In this document: positions 14,493-22,658 of the stretch, piece by piece | Layout: each line of letters begins with the position of its first letter | Numbering within the stretch: the stretch's first letter is position 1 | Origin: Trichodesmium sp. MAG_R04 | GTDB lineage: Bacteria > Cyanobacteriota > Cyanobacteriia > Cyanobacteriales > Microcoleaceae | Reading direction: 5' to 3' | DNA: 33,398 bases | Assembly (NCBI GenBank): GCA_023356515.1 | Contig: JAKQYG010000002.1 | Location: 1 to 33,398 of the forward strand | Notes under the pieces: generated by a model | The model's database searches: none | Told to the model about the DNA's origin: nothing | What the model saw: only the letters and a program-made list of their open reading frames with translations | Translations under genes and position numbers: made by a program

Positions 14493-15579
14493 TATTATCA
14501 TAGTGAATTGGTAGGTGACGGTCACATAAAAAACCTGCGGAACGGTTATTTATAACTGCTTGAATTTCAGCGATAATTGCTAAGGCAATTTCTTGGGGAT
14601 TATCGGCACCAATATCTAGACCTACCGGAGCATATAAATCTTTTTTGTATTGCTCATATTCAGGAATTTCTCCTAATAATTTTTCGGTTCTTCTCCGGGG
14701 TCCTAGTATTCCTAAATAACCCAAATGTAAGGGTAAAATAGTCTTGAGAATTGTCAAATCATAAAGATAATTATGAGTCATTATCACTACCACAGTTTTT
14801 TTATCCAAAATTATTGATTTTGGTAGTTTTTCATATTCGGAAATAATTATAGTATCAGCTTCAGGAAATCTGGTAGAAGTAGCATAATCAGGACGACGAT
14901 CTAATACTGTGACAGACCATCCCAATTGTTTGGCAAAATATACTATAGGTATAGCATCGTGACCAGCACCAAATATTATTAGAGATAGGGGTGGATGGAT
15001 GACTTCTACAAAGGCTTCTATATTGTGAGTAGATATATGAAATGATTTACCTGATTTTTGAGCATTTTTGCTGTGATTTAGTAGTAGTTTAACAAGAGAA
15101 GAATCAGTTATTTTGGTAGTAAAATTTTCATTTGGGGATAACATTAAATGATGGTTTTCTATAGCTTGATTTTTAAAGATTGTTACTAATACTCCTGGTT
15201 CTCTATGTTGAAGACAGTCAGCAAGAAATGACATTAAAATTTTTCCATTGTCACTCAATAAAGGTTCAATAAAAATATCAACTATTCCTTGACAACCCAT
15301 TCCTGAGCCCCAAAGAATATCTGCTTCGGAGGTAGTATCGTAGGAAACCAGGCGAGATTTTTGACAATTCATTACTTCTTGTGCCTGCTCGAAAACGTCA
15401 CCTTCTAGACAACCACCGCTAAGGGAACCAATAATTTCACCTTTGGTACTCATCAACATTCGTGCTCCTGGTCGGCGATATGTCGAACCTGCTACTCTGA
15501 CAACTGTAGCGAGGGCAATGGTTTCTCCAGATTTTTTGAGTTTGTTGTAGGTTTTAATAATGTCTTGTAATTCTTTCAT
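14485..15579 (-). CDS. xdhC: XdhC/CoxI-family molybdenum cofactor insertion factor
   Basis: The 364-residue protein has both expected halves. The N-terminal XdhC/CoxI domain reads ALATVVRVAGSTYRRPGARM and then GSLSGGCLEGDVFEQA, and the C-terminal Rossmann-type domain reads LIIFGAGHDAIPIVYFAKQL with LDRRPDYA. Members bind Moco, help its sulfuration and insertion, and are specific to molybdenum hydroxylases of the xanthine dehydrogenase family. Its presence therefore supports a functional link with the large, medium and small subunit genes at 22.7-27.1 kb on the same strand. It is translationally coupled to the cytidylyltransferase gene downstream. About 1 kb of element-rich DNA separates it from the RTX gene upstream. 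Confidence 0.93.
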   Translation of the reverse strand: MKELQDIIKTYNKLKKSGETIALATVVRVAGSTYRRPGARMLMSTKGEIIGSLSGGCLEGDVFEQAQEVMNCQKSRLVSYDTTSEADILWGSGMGCQGIVDIFIEPLLSDNGKILMSFLADCLQHREPGVLVTIFKNQAIENHHLMLSPNENFTTKITDSSLVKLLLNHSKNAQKSGKSFHISTHNIEAFVEVIHPPLSLIIFGAGHDAIPIVYFAKQLGWSVTVLDRRPDYATSTRFPEADTIIISEYEKLPKSIILDKKTVVVIMTHNYLYDLTILKTILPLHLGYLGILGPRRRTEKLLGEIPEYEQYKKDLYAPVGLDIGADNPQEIALAIIAEIQAVINNRSAGFLCDRHLPIHYDNNG

Positions 15580-15859
15580 AATAACTAGGATAATAAATAT
15601 TTGTTAGAAAGGGAAAAATTCAGAAAAACTAAGATATGTAACTATTGCAATAACGCCTATTCCCTATTCTCTTACTAAAAGACTTTTGTTCAGCAAGCCC
15701 TAACTATTTTTGTAATGATGGTAAGTATCTAACTTTAGCCCATCTATCAATAATATTACCTAACCATTGAATATTGTCATAAGACTGATATAGCAGTCCT
15801 AAATAGGTTGCGACAAATCAAAAAGTAAATAAAACTTTTAAAACTCTTACCTATTCTCT

Positions 15860-15880
15860 ATTCCCTGTTCCCTGTTCCCT
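15860..15880. repeat. Short tandem heptamer repeat (TTCCCTG)
   Basis: TTCCCTG is repeated with a third, partly altered copy (TTCCCTA). This is a common intergenic repeat type of filamentous cyanobacteria. Confidence 0.65.
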
Positions 15881-16106
15881 AAAAAGCAGTAGGATTTTTG
15901 CCACGAACAAAATAGGATTGCTATAGCTTAATAAGCGTGTGAGTATACTTTTGGTGGGCAATATGACCACATTCTCACGGGGTGAGAAGTAAGCTTAATG
16001 GTAAATATAGTAATAATTTGAGACGATAAATTGAATAATAATTCAATTAAAAAAGAAATGTTATTGAGCTTGGGAGGTAGCGATCGCCAATTCACTCTTA
16101 TTCACC

Positions 16107-16224
16107 CAGGGCAAACGCATCTAAATCATCGCAGTTTCTACCGTTCAGGCTTGTAGGAGTAATGATTCTAAATGCTCAGAAGCCTGGACCCTTACCCTGT
16201 CAAAACTTTAATGCGTTTGCCCTG
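16107..16224. mobile_element. Miniature element with 14-bp perfect inverted ends
   Basis: The left end CAGGGCAAACGCAT (16107-16120) and right end ATGCGTTTGCCCTG (16211-16224) are perfect inverted repeats. Nested inside are CAGGCTT (about 16145) and AAGCCTG (about 16180). The 118-bp unit is non-coding. It could be a miniature transposable element or a structured transcript. I see only one copy in the window. Confidence 0.55.
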
Positions 16225-16378
16225 CACTACACCCCAACATTTCTCAATAAGCATCTTCTTTTTGTTGAAATATTCTTCAGCCTCCGAAGGCAAATCTCTT
16301 TGTATATATAGCTTTCAACTAGCTTGTCTCCCCGTGAGGACCACATGGACCACATTACAAAGATTTTATCAATAACTC

Positions 16379-16466
16379 AGGACTTACGCAACAGCACTAA
16401 TTGTAGTGGTAATATCTTGAGAAAGATCAATTTATACACCATATATAGCAGTACTACTTAAGTCCT
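16379..16466 (+). mobile_element. Miniature inverted-repeat element, family A, copy 2
   Basis: The 88-bp element begins AGGACTTACGCAACAGCACT and ends AGCAGTACTACTTAAGTCCT, with the shared interior AATATCTTGA and CCATATATAGC. It has the same orientation as copy 1 and sits in the gap downstream of the RTX gene. Confidence 0.85.
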
Positions 16467-16518
16467 GGTTAAATTAAACTGAAATCATATTTATTATTTT
16501 TTTGGCGATCGCTGAGAA

Positions 16519-16570
16519 TGAAAAAGCCCTGGCTAAAAGGGGCCTGCTTTAAACCTATTTTTCTGGTAAA
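16519..16570 (-). terminator. Terminator of the SnoaL-RTX gene
   Basis: On the minus strand, directly after the stop, the leader ACCAGAAAAATAGGTTTAAA is followed by GCCC(C)TTTTAGCC(A)GGGC and TTTTTC. The stem is GCCC/GGGC with a roughly 10-nt loop and a short T run. Its leader matches those of the petL and 11.7-kb terminators. Confidence 0.6.
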
Positions 16571-16572
16571 AT

Positions 16573-19500
16573 TTAGACAAATGCAAAGTTATTAGCATTT
16601 AGGTTGGTACTATCAATGTTGGATAGAACTGCTATATCTTGCCCCAATATTCCTATTAGAGTATTTTCTCCTTGTTGAGTGATTAAAAGATCATCAAAGT
16701 TGACTCCCAGACCACTAATAACAAATATATCAACACCCAACTCAAAATCGGTAATTGTATTGGGAGTGCTTGTTAAAGTACCATTAGCTATCCAAAACTG
16801 GTCTACTCCTTGTCCACCACTAAGAATGCTCTCACCATTTCCAGGAAGTAAAATGTCATCGCCAAGTTGTCCAAATAATCTGTTATTGTTACTGCCAATC
16901 AGTAGGTCATCATTCTTGCCCCCATAAATATAATTATTACCAGAACTTTGAGAAGCATCAATGGTATCATTATCTCTGCCAGCAAAAACAATTACAGAAC
17001 CATTAACAATATTTAGTTCGTCATCATTTAAGGTTCCAAAAACTTGACCTCCGGGAGTTGCTCCAAAATCAGAAGCATAAAGTTCCGTAACTCCTTTTAC
17101 CACAGCTAGAACTTCGTTAGTACTAGTAACAATAATTTGGTTATCACCATTATTAGAGTTCAAGGTTAAATCATCGAAAGTTAAATCACCCAAGAGGCTG
17201 ACCTGATCAATATCTCTTGTAAAGTCATAAATGGTGTCAGTTCCTTCATTGGCAGCTAGGACAAATATATCTGGGCCGGGATTGTTAGCAGGATTATTGT
17301 CGCCAGGAGTCCCTGTGGATGCACCATCGCCCCAGAGTTGATCGTTTCCTGGACCCCCTTTTACCGTATCAGCCCCGTAACCGCCATAGATGGCATCATC
17401 TCCTTCCTTACCATCAAGTATATCATTGTCTTGATATCCATAGATAATATTGTTTCTGGTATTACTATCTAGGGTTGCTATGTCCATTTCTTTTGTTCCA
17501 AACCAGAAGTTTGTCCATTCTTCATCCCAGAATCTTGTCCATTCTCCACCCTGACGTGCAGTAGCAGCAAAGGCAAAAGAATCTTCATAGAAATGGTATT
17601 CGATAAATTTTCCATCTTCAAGAGTAATATCGATAGCTAAGGGGAGAAATTCAGCTCGATTACCTGTTTCTTGATTAATATAATCCAGTGCTCCGAAAAA
17701 GGCTATATTATTACCATCAATAACTATTTTATCAGTCCGAATGCCTTGACTTTGGACTTCAAACTCACTCAACAAGTCACCAAAGAAATTTTTGACCGCT
17801 TCTTTACCTACTTTGATTCCTGTAAAGGGAACAGCAACTTGTCTTTCGTGGGTAAAAGTATTGTCTGAATAATCTGAGGGATTGTTGACTCCTAAAGTTG
17901 GAGTAATAACTGTGTAACGGATATTATCTGCAAAATTTTGGTCAATATAATCAAAAAGAGTACCGTCGAGGAAAGAAGCAATGAAACCTTCAACTACCTG
18001 AAGATTGACCTCTTCATCGGGAGTCAGAGAAATATCATTTAAAGGATGATCAAAGACAGGATAATTTTCATTAAAATTAAACTCTGGGAATCCCAACAAG
18101 TCCCTACGAGGATTGACTACAGCTCCAGTATCACTACGAGAAGTAAAATCTTCTTCTGTAATATCAGTAGCCTGAACTCCTTGCAGAATAGCTAGTAATT
18201 CTCCTGTTTGGGTAGTAATTGTAGTATCAGCAGAGTCTTGAAATATATTTAAATCTGAGTAACTTAATAGGGGCAGTAAACCTAGTTGATCTGTACCATC
18301 AGTGTAATCAGTAATTATATCAACCCCATCACCTTTAGCTAGGACAAATATATCTCTTCCCGGACCACCAGTGACTGTATCATTACCTTCATTTCCATAG
18401 AGGTTATCATCACCTAAACCACCGATTAAATTATCATTTCCTGGATAGCCATAAAGATCATCATTTCCATCATGACCATCTAAGGTATCATTGCCCTCAC
18501 CACCGTAGAGAAAGTCATCTGATATCCCACCAGTAATAGAATCATTTCCTCCATAGCCAAAAATCCGATTACGGAGAGGTTCTGGCTCTGGTTGTCCAGT
18601 CTCTGGGTTGATTATTAATTCTCCAGTAATTTCCTTTTCGTTACGCTTACTGTCAATCCCTGTAAAATTTTCATCAGCATTTGTTCCACCAATAAATTTT
18701 TGGTCTTTGCCAGCAAATTCTCGAGTCCATTCTAAAATAGGATCACCTGCTTTTTTGCTACGTAGACCTGTAGCTAATGCTATAGAATCTTCGTATAAAT
18801 ATCCACGATAGATTACAGGTTTACCATCTTCTTCTACTAACCAAAAACGCGCAGCAAAGTCACTTCCGACTACATCACCTGATTCTCCAAGAGCCTCAAA
18901 AGTACCGAATACTGCTACCTTATGGTCATTACCATAAATTTGTTCTACATTGATGTCAAGAATTTCTCCTTCCTGTGATAAAGTATCAAAAAATTCTTGA
19001 ACCCCGTTTTTCCCGGTATAAAGACCACTATGGGGAAGAACAGCCTCTCTTTCATAACCAAATAAATCCGATTCTGTTCCAATGGCTGTAAACTCTAGAT
19101 CATTCGATACCCATTGTTGTGCATCACTACCTTCTAGAAGGGCTTGAATTATCTTTTCAACTGTTCTGACATTAGTAACTTCATCATTACTGATATTATC
19201 CGGTACCTCACCGAAAGGATCTGATTTTAGGAAAAAACCTTTAGAAGCAGCTCTTCCTATTTGATCGGGATTTTCTTTTAGATCAATTGCTTCGGAAACT
19301 TGAGTGACGCTTGGAGGAGTTGGAAGAATTTTAAAGTCATCTTCTGTGAGGGTTGTTCCAGCTGCGCCCTCAACAATAGCTAGCAAATCTCCACTCGGTC
19401 TAACAGTTGTTTTGACACTGATGACAAGATTTGAGTCAAAACTAGTAAAGTTGAGATCTTCAAATTTTAGTTCTCCACTTAAAGGAGTGAATAAAGTAGC

Positions 19501-21405
19501 ATTTTCTCCAAATGGAGGAGCTAGTTCATCTTGAGAGAAAATTTGAGTTAAAGCAAATTTGTCTTCACCTTGGGTAAAGTCTGTGATTGTTGCTTCTCCC
19601 TGATCTAGACCAATGGCAAATAAATCACTCCCTGCATTACCAGTTAGCCTGTTGTTTCCTTCTCCACCATACAAAGAGTCATTATTATTACCACCAATAA
19701 CTATATCATTACCTCTGTAACCAAACAGAAACACTGGGTTAATATTAGTACTTTGGTCAATGGTGTCTTCAGCATTAGTACCAGCAATAATATCTCTGGT
19801 GACCCCACCGAACTGACGACGGTATTCTATACCTTCATCTTCTGAGGTTTGATTATCATCATCTAATGCGTTAAATTTGTGACGATAACCAGTAGGAACA
19901 GCATAACTATCTTCAAGAAATTGATACCTGAAGAATTTGCCATCTAGTAACTCGATTCGAGTTGCCCATTCTGTTTCTAGGATATCTCCTGAGCCCCCAG
20001 TTTCCGTATCCGAACTATATCGAAAACTACCAAAAGAAGCAACAAAATCTCCACTACCAAATGTTTCATGGATATCAAAGCTGAGGACGGTCCTTTCTGT
20101 ATCAGTTAGGTCAAAGAAGAATAAGGCGCCATCTATTCCCTCATATAAACCAGTGTGGCTCAGGATACTCTCCCTTTCTACACCAAATAAGTTAGATTCT
20201 GTACCAACAACGTTGTATTCCAGATTGGGATCAAAATTATTTCTGATATAGTCACTAATAGTTCCATCCACAAAAGCGTTAAAGAAACCTTCTGCTGTAG
20301 CTTCACTATTTGCGGTGGTGCGATCCCCATTAGGTATTTCTTGGAAAATATCCCGTTTCTGTTCGTCTGTAAGAGTTGCCCATTCTGCTCCATTTCTTAA
20401 GGTTGCGAGGATTGTTCCATTGGTAGTAGCAATTGTTAGATCGTTATCAATAGTAGTGGTAATCTGTAAATCACCAATGATAGTACTGTCATTAGCATCA
20501 ATATCAAGGATTGGGTTACCATCTCCATCAAGATTTACTTGTCCATTTGTCTCTCTCTGAAAAACTGCTAAGCTTCCTGTTAATCCTAACTTGTCTTCAT
20601 TAAAGATGAAATCGGTAATGATATTTGTGCCTTGATCTAGACCAATACCAAATACGTCTTGACCCGAACCACCGGTTAAGGTATTATTGCCTGTGTTACC
20701 ATATAGGGTATCTTGTCCACCTTGTCCATCTAATTCGTCATTATTGCCACCTCCCCAAAGAACATCATCATTTTGACCTCCTTGTAAAGTATCGTTCTCT
20801 TGGTAGCCATAAATGACGTTCTTTTCAGCGTCATCTCCTTCTAAAGTTTCTGCTTCTTTAGTACCAAAAAACACGTTGGTCCATTCTTCATCCCAAAACC
20901 TTCTCCATTCTCCACCCTGGCGAGCCGTAGCTGCAAAAGCAAAGGAATCTTCATAAAAACTGTATTTATCAAATTTGCCATCTTTGAGGACAATATCAAT
21001 GGCCAAGGGGAGAAAATCAGCTTGATTACCTGTCTCCTTGTTAATATAAGAAAGACCCCCAAAAACTGATACATTCTCGCCTTCGACGACAAATTTATCA
21101 GTCTTAAAATCAACTACATCAAATTCACTATACAAATCAAGGAAAAAATCTTTGATTTCATTAATTCCATTCTTGATACCAGTAAAAGGTACAGCTCCTT
21201 GACGTTCATGGGTAAAAGTTGTGTCTAAATAGTCCTGGGGATTATTAATTCCATTAGTTGGTGTGATAACCGTATATTCAATATCTGGTTGGAAATTGTC
21301 ATCGATATAATCGAATAAACCCTCTTGTCCTAAAAGGAAGGAGTTAAAAAATCCTCGAACTACTTTTAGATTTTGTTGTTCTTGTACAGTTAATTGCATG
21401 TTCAT
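16573..21405 (-). CDS. Giant protein with four SnoaL-like (NTF2-fold) domains alternating with RTX calcium-binding repeats
   Basis: The product has 1610 residues. SnoaL-like units lie at about 1-178, 365-535, 745-905 and 1122-1300. Units 1 and 4 are close relatives (both with YTVITPT, FTHERQ, AVPFTGIK, YEDSFAFAATARQGGEW and RFWDEEWTN). Units 2 and 3 form another pair (TESxLFG, SGLY, LxEDSxAxxTG), giving order A-B-B'-A'. After each unit come GG-x-G-x-D nonapeptides (about 190-252, 540-595, 943-1022, 1318-1363 and 1455-1540), such as LYGGEGNDTL and VTGGPGRDIFVLA. The C-terminus DSTNLNANNFAFV is typical of type I secreted cyanobacterial RTX proteins. There is no N-terminal signal peptide, so secretion would use the C-terminal signal. 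SnoaL domains bind or isomerise small hydrophobic ligands, and catalytic activity here is unproven. It follows a double SnoaL gene in the same direction. Confidence 0.9.
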   Translation of the reverse strand: MNMQLTVQEQQNLKVVRGFFNSFLLGQEGLFDYIDDNFQPDIEYTVITPTNGINNPQDYLDTTFTHERQGAVPFTGIKNGINEIKDFFLDLYSEFDVVDFKTDKFVVEGENVSVFGGLSYINKETGNQADFLPLAIDIVLKDGKFDKYSFYEDSFAFAATARQGGEWRRFWDEEWTNVFFGTKEAETLEGDDAEKNVIYGYQENDTLQGGQNDDVLWGGGNNDELDGQGGQDTLYGNTGNNTLTGGSGQDVFGIGLDQGTNIITDFIFNEDKLGLTGSLAVFQRETNGQVNLDGDGNPILDIDANDSTIIGDLQITTTIDNDLTIATTNGTILATLRNGAEWATLTDEQKRDIFQEIPNGDRTTANSEATAEGFFNAFVDGTISDYIRNNFDPNLEYNVVGTESNLFGVERESILSHTGLYEGIDGALFFFDLTDTERTVLSFDIHETFGSGDFVASFGSFRYSSDTETGGSGDILETEWATRIELLDGKFFRYQFLEDSYAVPTGYRHKFNALDDDNQTSEDEGIEYRRQFGGVTRDIIAGTNAEDTIDQSTNINPVFLFGYRGNDIVIGGNNNDSLYGGEGNNRLTGNAGSDLFAIGLDQGEATITDFTQGEDKFALTQIFSQDELAPPFGENATLFTPLSGELKFEDLNFTSFDSNLVISVKTTVRPSGDLLAIVEGAAGTTLTEDDFKILPTPPSVTQVSEAIDLKENPDQIGRAASKGFFLKSDPFGEVPDNISNDEVTNVRTVEKIIQALLEGSDAQQWVSNDLEFTAIGTESDLFGYEREAVLPHSGLYTGKNGVQEFFDTLSQEGEILDINVEQIYGNDHKVAVFGTFEALGESGDVVGSDFAARFWLVEEDGKPVIYRGYLYEDSIALATGLRSKKAGDPILEWTREFAGKDQKFIGGTNADENFTGIDSKRNEKEITGELIINPETGQPEPEPLRNRIFGYGGNDSITGGISDDFLYGGEGNDTLDGHDGNDDLYGYPGNDNLIGGLGDDNLYGNEGNDTVTGGPGRDIFVLAKGDGVDIITDYTDGTDQLGLLPLLSYSDLNIFQDSADTTITTQTGELLAILQGVQATDITEEDFTSRSDTGAVVNPRRDLLGFPEFNFNENYPVFDHPLNDISLTPDEEVNLQVVEGFIASFLDGTLFDYIDQNFADNIRYTVITPTLGVNNPSDYSDNTFTHERQVAVPFTGIKVGKEAVKNFFGDLLSEFEVQSQGIRTDKIVIDGNNIAFFGALDYINQETGNRAEFLPLAIDITLEDGKFIEYHFYEDSFAFAATARQGGEWTRFWDEEWTNFWFGTKEMDIATLDSNTRNNIIYGYQDNDILDGKEGDDAIYGGYGADTVKGGPGNDQLWGDGASTGTPGDNNPANNPGPDIFVLAANEGTDTIYDFTRDIDQVSLLGDLTFDDLTLNSNNGDNQIIVTSTNEVLAVVKGVTELYASDFGATPGGQVFGTLNDDELNIVNGSVIVFAGRDNDTIDASQSSGNNYIYGGKNDDLLIGSNNNRLFGQLGDDILLPGNGESILSGGQGVDQFWIANGTLTSTPNTITDFELGVDIFVISGLGVNFDDLLITQQGENTLIGILGQDIAVLSNIDSTNLNANNFAFV

Positions 21406-21545
21406 TTTAGTTATGTTGATAAACAGTTTAAATTATTGTTAGCAAATAGTTTGTTGACATACTCCAAACACAAAGTTAAACTAAGTAAGTTCATTTCCAT
21501 ATTGCTCTCCAGAACTTCGTGCCGTGTAGTATCTTAATAATATCT

Positions 21546-21580
21546 GTATATAATTGTGACATCAAATCACAATTATATAC
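21546..21580. promoter_or_regulatory. Perfect 14-bp inverted repeat between the two SnoaL genes
   Basis: GTATATAATTGTGA (21546-21559) and TCACAATTATATAC (21567-21580) are perfect inverted repeats separated by 7 bp. The site lies 140 bp upstream of the RTX gene start and 54 bp downstream of the preceding SnoaL gene stop. It lacks a T run, so an operator or an RNA processing/attenuation hairpin is more likely than a simple terminator. The function is inferred from position only. Confidence 0.5.
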
Positions 21581-21633
21581 TTACCACTCATCCAGGCACT
21601 AAATCAAATATTATAGCTAAAGAAGGTAGGTAG

Positions 21634-22428
21634 CTACAATTTAGCTGAACCCTCGTAATACTTAAGCTCATCAACTATATAGAGAGAAACTGCTAGTTTT
21701 TGAGTTTTGGGATCTCGCTTGAGAGTCCAGGTTTGATAAGCATCTAAAACAATCCTTTCGCTTTTAAATGCTGGTGCCTTCCACAAACTAGCTTCCCATT
21801 TTACAACCACCTTGACGTCTATTTTTTCTGGTGTTGATGATGTAATTTTTACTTCTTTAACAGTGTGTACTTCATCAAAGAAAATATTGATGACCTTATT
21901 GTACCAATCGCTATATCCCTCAAAACCTGTGACAGTAGCTTCGGGAAACCTCAATTCTACATCTTCTGTCAATAAAGGTTTATATTCTTCAAGAGGATCG
22001 TGAACGTCTAGTTTTTTATACCAAGCTTTGGCAAATTCTTCCACTTCCGCTTGTTCGTTGAGACTGTGAGCATAACCAAAATGACGGGCAATTTTCTGAT
22101 CTTGCATAATCCAAATATCACCTACGGCCCACTTCCCAGTCTTAGAAGATGTAATCGTAGCTTGGAAAGAAATTACATCCTCAGTTTCCAGGAAATTATA
22201 CAAGGAATCTACTTGAATTTCACCTTGATATTCCAGGTATTGCTCAAACACTTTGATTAATTGATCTCTACCTTGAATTACATTTGGGGGTGGAGTATCT
22301 AGAAAAGGAAAAGCGTTATACAAAATTGCATCTTCTGTATAAGTATTAGTAATCATCCCAGCCATATCTTTGGCTATAATGTACTGCATGTGTTCGTTGA
22401 AGAATTTTCGTCCAGGTGTATCACTCAT
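21634..22428 (-). CDS. Protein with two tandem SnoaL-like (NTF2-fold) domains
   Basis: The product has 264 residues. The first domain (about 5-125) opens FNEHMQYIIAKDMAGMITN and includes YTEDAILYN, ITSSKTGKWAVGDIWIMQ and KIARHFGY. The second (about 130-262) opens EEFAKAWYKKLDVHDPLEEY and includes LLTEDVELRFPEATVTGFEG and YSDWYNKVI. Both have the strand-helix pattern of NTF2-like / SnoaL proteins, small cone-shaped folds that bind or transform small molecules. No signal peptide is visible, so it is probably cytosolic. It sits between the molybdenum-hydroxylase medium subunit and the SnoaL-RTX gene, all in one direction, and shares its fold with the latter. Substrate is unknown. Confidence 0.8.
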   Translation of the reverse strand: MSDTPGRKFFNEHMQYIIAKDMAGMITNTYTEDAILYNAFPFLDTPPPNVIQGRDQLIKVFEQYLEYQGEIQVDSLYNFLETEDVISFQATITSSKTGKWAVGDIWIMQDQKIARHFGYAHSLNEQAEVEEFAKAWYKKLDVHDPLEEYKPLLTEDVELRFPEATVTGFEGYSDWYNKVINIFFDEVHTVKEVKITSSTPEKIDVKVVVKWEASLWKAPAFKSERIVLDAYQTWTLKRDPKTQKLAVSLYIVDELKYYEGSAKL

Positions 22429-22489
22429 AGTTGTTATTTCCTAAATTTTACTTAAAACAAAAGAACGCCAAAAGCAAAACCTCGCTCAT

Positions 22490-22658
22490 TTAATGGCATA
22501 GACAAGAGATTGCTTAGTTAATACTACGATTAAGTAGGTATGGTACTCACGGGAATTATAACATATTACACCAAGAAGAAAGCCTTTTGGTTTTTTGCTT
22601 GATTCCCCCTACAAATTCCTAACTTTATCTAAGTTCAACCAGCAAAGGGGAAGAAATT
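22490..22658 (-). pseudogene. Decayed, internally deleted second copy of the FAD-subunit gene
   Basis: Two blocks downstream of the intact medium-subunit gene match it. 22562-22658 resembles 23345-23441 (the part encoding KISPPLLVDLKKIKSLEG), and 22501-22551 resembles 22692-22742 (the part encoding YRTHLIGVLTQQVLV). The middle of about 600 bp is missing and the frames are broken. The stop codon of the intact gene lies at the junction, where TCGGGTAAA of the copy reads as GGG TAA. This is a collapsed tandem duplication. Confidence 0.8.

Larger units (their letters stand above)
15580..16572. other. 993-bp intergenic region rich in small repeats
   Basis: Between the RTX gene and xdhC there is no gene I can support. 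The region contains a solitary family B-like end (15681-15702, GACTTTTGTTCAGCAAGCCC), tandem heptamers TTCCCTG (15860-15880), and a perfect hairpin TTCTCAC-GGG-GTGAGAA (about 15971-15988). It also contains a 118-bp element with 14-bp inverted ends (16107-16224), family A copy 2, and the terminator of the RTX gene. A 67-codon frame at 16172-16375 is built of these repeats and is not a gene. Confidence 0.6.

Noticed and set aside
15841..15890. Tandem repeats as a possible CRISPR array
   Set aside because: These are direct heptamers with no spacers, typical of cyanobacterial short tandem repeats.
15971..15988. Hairpin TTCTCAC-GGG-GTGAGAA as a terminator
   Set aside because: The stem is perfect but no T run follows on either strand. 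It is more likely part of an element remnant.
16172..16375. 67-residue plus-strand frame
   Set aside because: It spans miniature-element ends and intergenic repeats and encodes nothing recognisable.
16679..20816. Many open frames on the plus strand opposite the SnoaL-RTX gene
   Set aside because: They are antisense shadows of a repetitive, compositionally biased coding sequence. None has a recognisable domain or ribosome binding site.
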